Shown piece by piece: positions 30,925-32,358 of a stretch of DNA of 32,358 nucleotides (position 1 is the stretch's first letter; every line of letters starts with the position of its first letter). The notes under the pieces are model-generated. The model had not been told where the DNA came from. It saw only the letters and a list, made by a program, of their open reading frames with translations, and ran no database searches. Location of the stretch: assembly GCF_005893125.1 (NCBI RefSeq), contig NZ_VCJS01000148.1, positions 1-32,358 of the forward strand, read 5' to 3'. The DNA comes from Nonomuraea basaltis. Lineage in GTDB: Bacteria > Actinomycetota > Actinomycetes > Streptosporangiales > Streptosporangiaceae. The position numbers and the translations under genes were made by a program.

Positions 30925-32100
30925 TCAGTTGATGATCGCCAGCATCGCATCGGATGCCGACGGCCGTTCGTCAGGACGCTTGTTGAGACAAGCCCCCACA
31001 ATCCCACGTAACGCAGGCGGCAATGGCGATAAGTCCGGGTGAAACGTGAGCACCCGGTTGAAGACGGCAGGCACCGTGTCCTCCCCGAACGCCGGCCGCC
31101 CGGTAGCCGCGAACATGATCGTCACAGCCCAGCTGAACACATCGGAAGCAGGCCCTACGGCCTCCCCGGTCAGCTGCTCAGGTGACATGTAGGGCGGTGT
31201 CCCCATCATCTTCCCGGACGTCACGGTCATCTGGTCGAGTGCCCGAGCGATCCCAAAGTCGATCACCCGCGGCCCGTCGTGCCCGATCAGCACATTGCTC
31301 GGCTTGAAATCGCGATGAACGATCCCCGCCTTGTGGATGGCCGCCAGCGCCCCGGCTGTGGATAACGCCAGCCGCGTCAGGCTGTCCGCGTCGCGCGGCC
31401 CGTACTTCCGCACGAGCTGCTCCAGCGAAGGCCCCTCCACGTACTCGCTGACGATGTAGGGGTGTTGCCCGGTGATGTTCACGTCCAGCACCCGGGCTGT
31501 GGAAAACGTCGCCACCCGCCGAGCCGCGTCCACCTCCCGGGCGAACCTCGCCCGCGCCGTCTCGTCGACCAGATCGTGCAGCACCTTCACCGCCACCTGC
31601 ACCCCGTTGGGCGCGGCGGCCAGGTAAACCGACCCCTGCCCGCCGCGCCCGAGCGACTTGAGCACCCGATAGTGCCCGATCCACTCGGGCTCCCCGGGGC
31701 GCCGCTGAAAGGTGGGCGCGGTGGTCCGCTGATGCAGATCCACGTGGTGTTGCCGGTGCGCGGGCGCTCTGAGCCGCGCCCGCACCATCACGGGCACCAG
31801 GACCCCCGAATGGATGACGCCGCCGAGCCAGCTGACCAGGAGCCCCACGGTCACCAGCCCACCCAGCGGCTCCGGGAATTCGTCGACGTTGTCGTACGCG
31901 ACCGCCGCCATCACGAAGGAGCCGATGCAGACCAGATAGACGGAGGCGGCAACGACCTGGAAGACGCTGCGCAGCCAGAAAGCCGCGAACCCGATGGTGA
32001 ACGGGGTCGCCAGACCGCAGGTGAACAGGGGCAGGCAGGCCCACACGACGCCGGCCGCCCACGCCCCGCCGCTGGGGCGGACCGGATGGCTGTGCTGCAT
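30925..32100 (-). CDS. Membrane-anchored Ser/Thr protein kinase (Hanks type)
   Basis: A 391-residue kinase of reversed layout: four membrane helices in the first about 110 residues, then a cytoplasmic kinase domain to the end. The domain is complete: Gly-loop GRGGQGSVYLA (151-161), K172 in VKVL, HRD 262-264 in VHRDFKPSNVL, DFG 281-283 and GTPPYMSPEQ. No PASTA or other outside sensor domain is seen. Leu246 uses TTA. No Shine-Dalgarno is evident at ATG 32100. It lies between nuoH and nuoI on the opposite strand, so it is an insertion in the operon; whether it phosphorylates complex I subunits or surface proteins is unknown. Confidence 0.88.
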   Translation of the reverse strand: MQHSHPVRPSGGAWAAGVVWACLPLFTCGLATPFTIGFAAFWLRSVFQVVAASVYLVCIGSFVMAAVAYDNVDEFPEPLGGLVTVGLLVSWLGGVIHSGVLVPVMVRARLRAPAHRQHHVDLHQRTTAPTFQRRPGEPEWIGHYRVLKSLGRGGQGSVYLAAAPNGVQVAVKVLHDLVDETARARFAREVDAARRVATFSTARVLDVNITGQHPYIVSEYVEGPSLEQLVRKYGPRDADSLTRLALSTAGALAAIHKAGIVHRDFKPSNVLIGHDGPRVIDFGIARALDQMTVTSGKMMGTPPYMSPEQLTGEAVGPASDVFSWAVTIMFAATGRPAFGEDTVPAVFNRVLTFHPDLSPLPPALRGIVGACLNKRPDERPSASDAMLAIIN

Positions 32101-32140
32101 GGCCGAGAGACTATCGCCCAGCCGTGGTTCATACCGGGCA

Positions 32141-32192
32141 TGTGGTCAGCTTGTGGATAACCACCGGCTAACCTGTGGATGGCTGTGGAAAA
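32141..32192. repeat. Four helically phased TGTGG repeats in the kinase/nuoI spacer
   Basis: TGTGG begins at 32141, 32152, 32174 and 32184 (steps of 11, 22 and 10 nt), so the copies face the same side of the helix. The second is TTGTGGATAA, identical to a DnaA-box consensus read on the other strand; the third and fourth are TGTGGATGG and TGTGGAAAA. This may be an operator array for kinase and nuoI, or a DnaA-binding cluster. Confidence 0.5.
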
Positions 32193-32239
32193 ACTGGGGA
32201 CAATGCGCTGGCTCATTCACCTGCGGGACTAAGTGCGCA

Positions 32240-32358
32240 ATGATGTTGAACATGGCGAAGATACCGGGAGTCGGACTGGCGAAGGGGCTGTCCATCACTC
32301 TTCGCCACATGCTGCGGAAATCCGTCACGCAGCAGTATCCCGAGGCCCAGCTCCTGTC
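32240..32358 (+). CDS. nuoI: NADH-quinone oxidoreductase subunit I, N-terminal end only
   Basis: The first 39 codons are present, reading on past the window. GLSITLRHMLRKSVTQQYPE matches the NuoI start (GF/LxVTxxxMxxKxVTxQYPE). The 4Fe-4S ligand cysteines lie outside the window. ATG 32240 is used; ATG 32243 and 32252 are in frame and no ribosome site decides. It should continue the accessory nuo operon (nuoJ onward expected) after the two-gene interruption. Confidence 0.85.
   Translation, partial: MMLNMAKIPGVGLAKGLSITLRHMLRKSVTQQYPEAQLL

Overview
The window is very GC-rich, uses GTG and TTG starts, and is packed with 1-8 nt start/stop overlaps. Together with a korA-korB pair and an accessory nuo operon, this points to a filamentous actinobacterium. 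Streptosporangiaceae (Nonomuraea-like) is my best guess, but that is inference only. No rRNA, tRNA, CRISPR array, insertion sequence or phage gene was recognised.

Region 1 (1-22.5 kb) is a surface or exopolysaccharide locus. It holds a LamG-type protein tail, three family-2 glycosyltransferases, two RmlC-type epimerases, and an operon of C-methyltransferase, sugar nucleotidyltransferase, PIG-L deacetylase, short-chain epimerase/dehydratase, DUF4910 peptidase-like protein and a cysteine-rich duplicated protein. A Wzx-like flippase, a TylF-like methyltransferase, two Fe(II)/2-oxoglutarate oxygenases, an acyltransferase-3 protein, two Wzz-like proteins without a kinase domain and a Wzy/WaaL-like polymerase/ligase follow. 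The locus also holds two paralogous beta-helix surface proteins, a further methyltransferase and a further SDR. The parts fit a modified-sugar polymer that is assembled, flipped, polymerised and decorated at the cell surface. No initiating phosphoglycosyl transferase lies inside the window.

The main finding is regulatory. Five promoters in this locus share (T/A)GTAAC, exactly 17 nt, then CGA, which matches the published Bacillus subtilis sigma-X consensus. They precede the C-methyltransferase operon, oxygenase 1, the Wzz/ligase operon and both arms of a divergent pair built on the palindrome GTTACAAGTAAC. Six genes also carry the rare leucine codon TTA, four of them within the first 26 codons, suggesting a second, bldA-type control. 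Both claims come from hand reading and need a genome-wide count.

Region 2 (22.5-27.1 kb, minus strand) holds korB and korA (2-oxoacid:ferredoxin oxidoreductase), a candidate 18-codon leader ORF in front of korA, and a NodB-type deacetylase lipoprotein.

Region 3 (27.3-32.36 kb) holds nuoA-nuoB-nuoC-nuoH, then a two-gene interruption (a duplicated-domain membrane protein and a membrane-anchored Ser/Thr kinase on the opposite strand), then the first 39 codons of nuoI. nuoD is missing between nuoC and nuoH. That junction holds a 36-codon ORF flanked by an imperfect 16-bp direct repeat.
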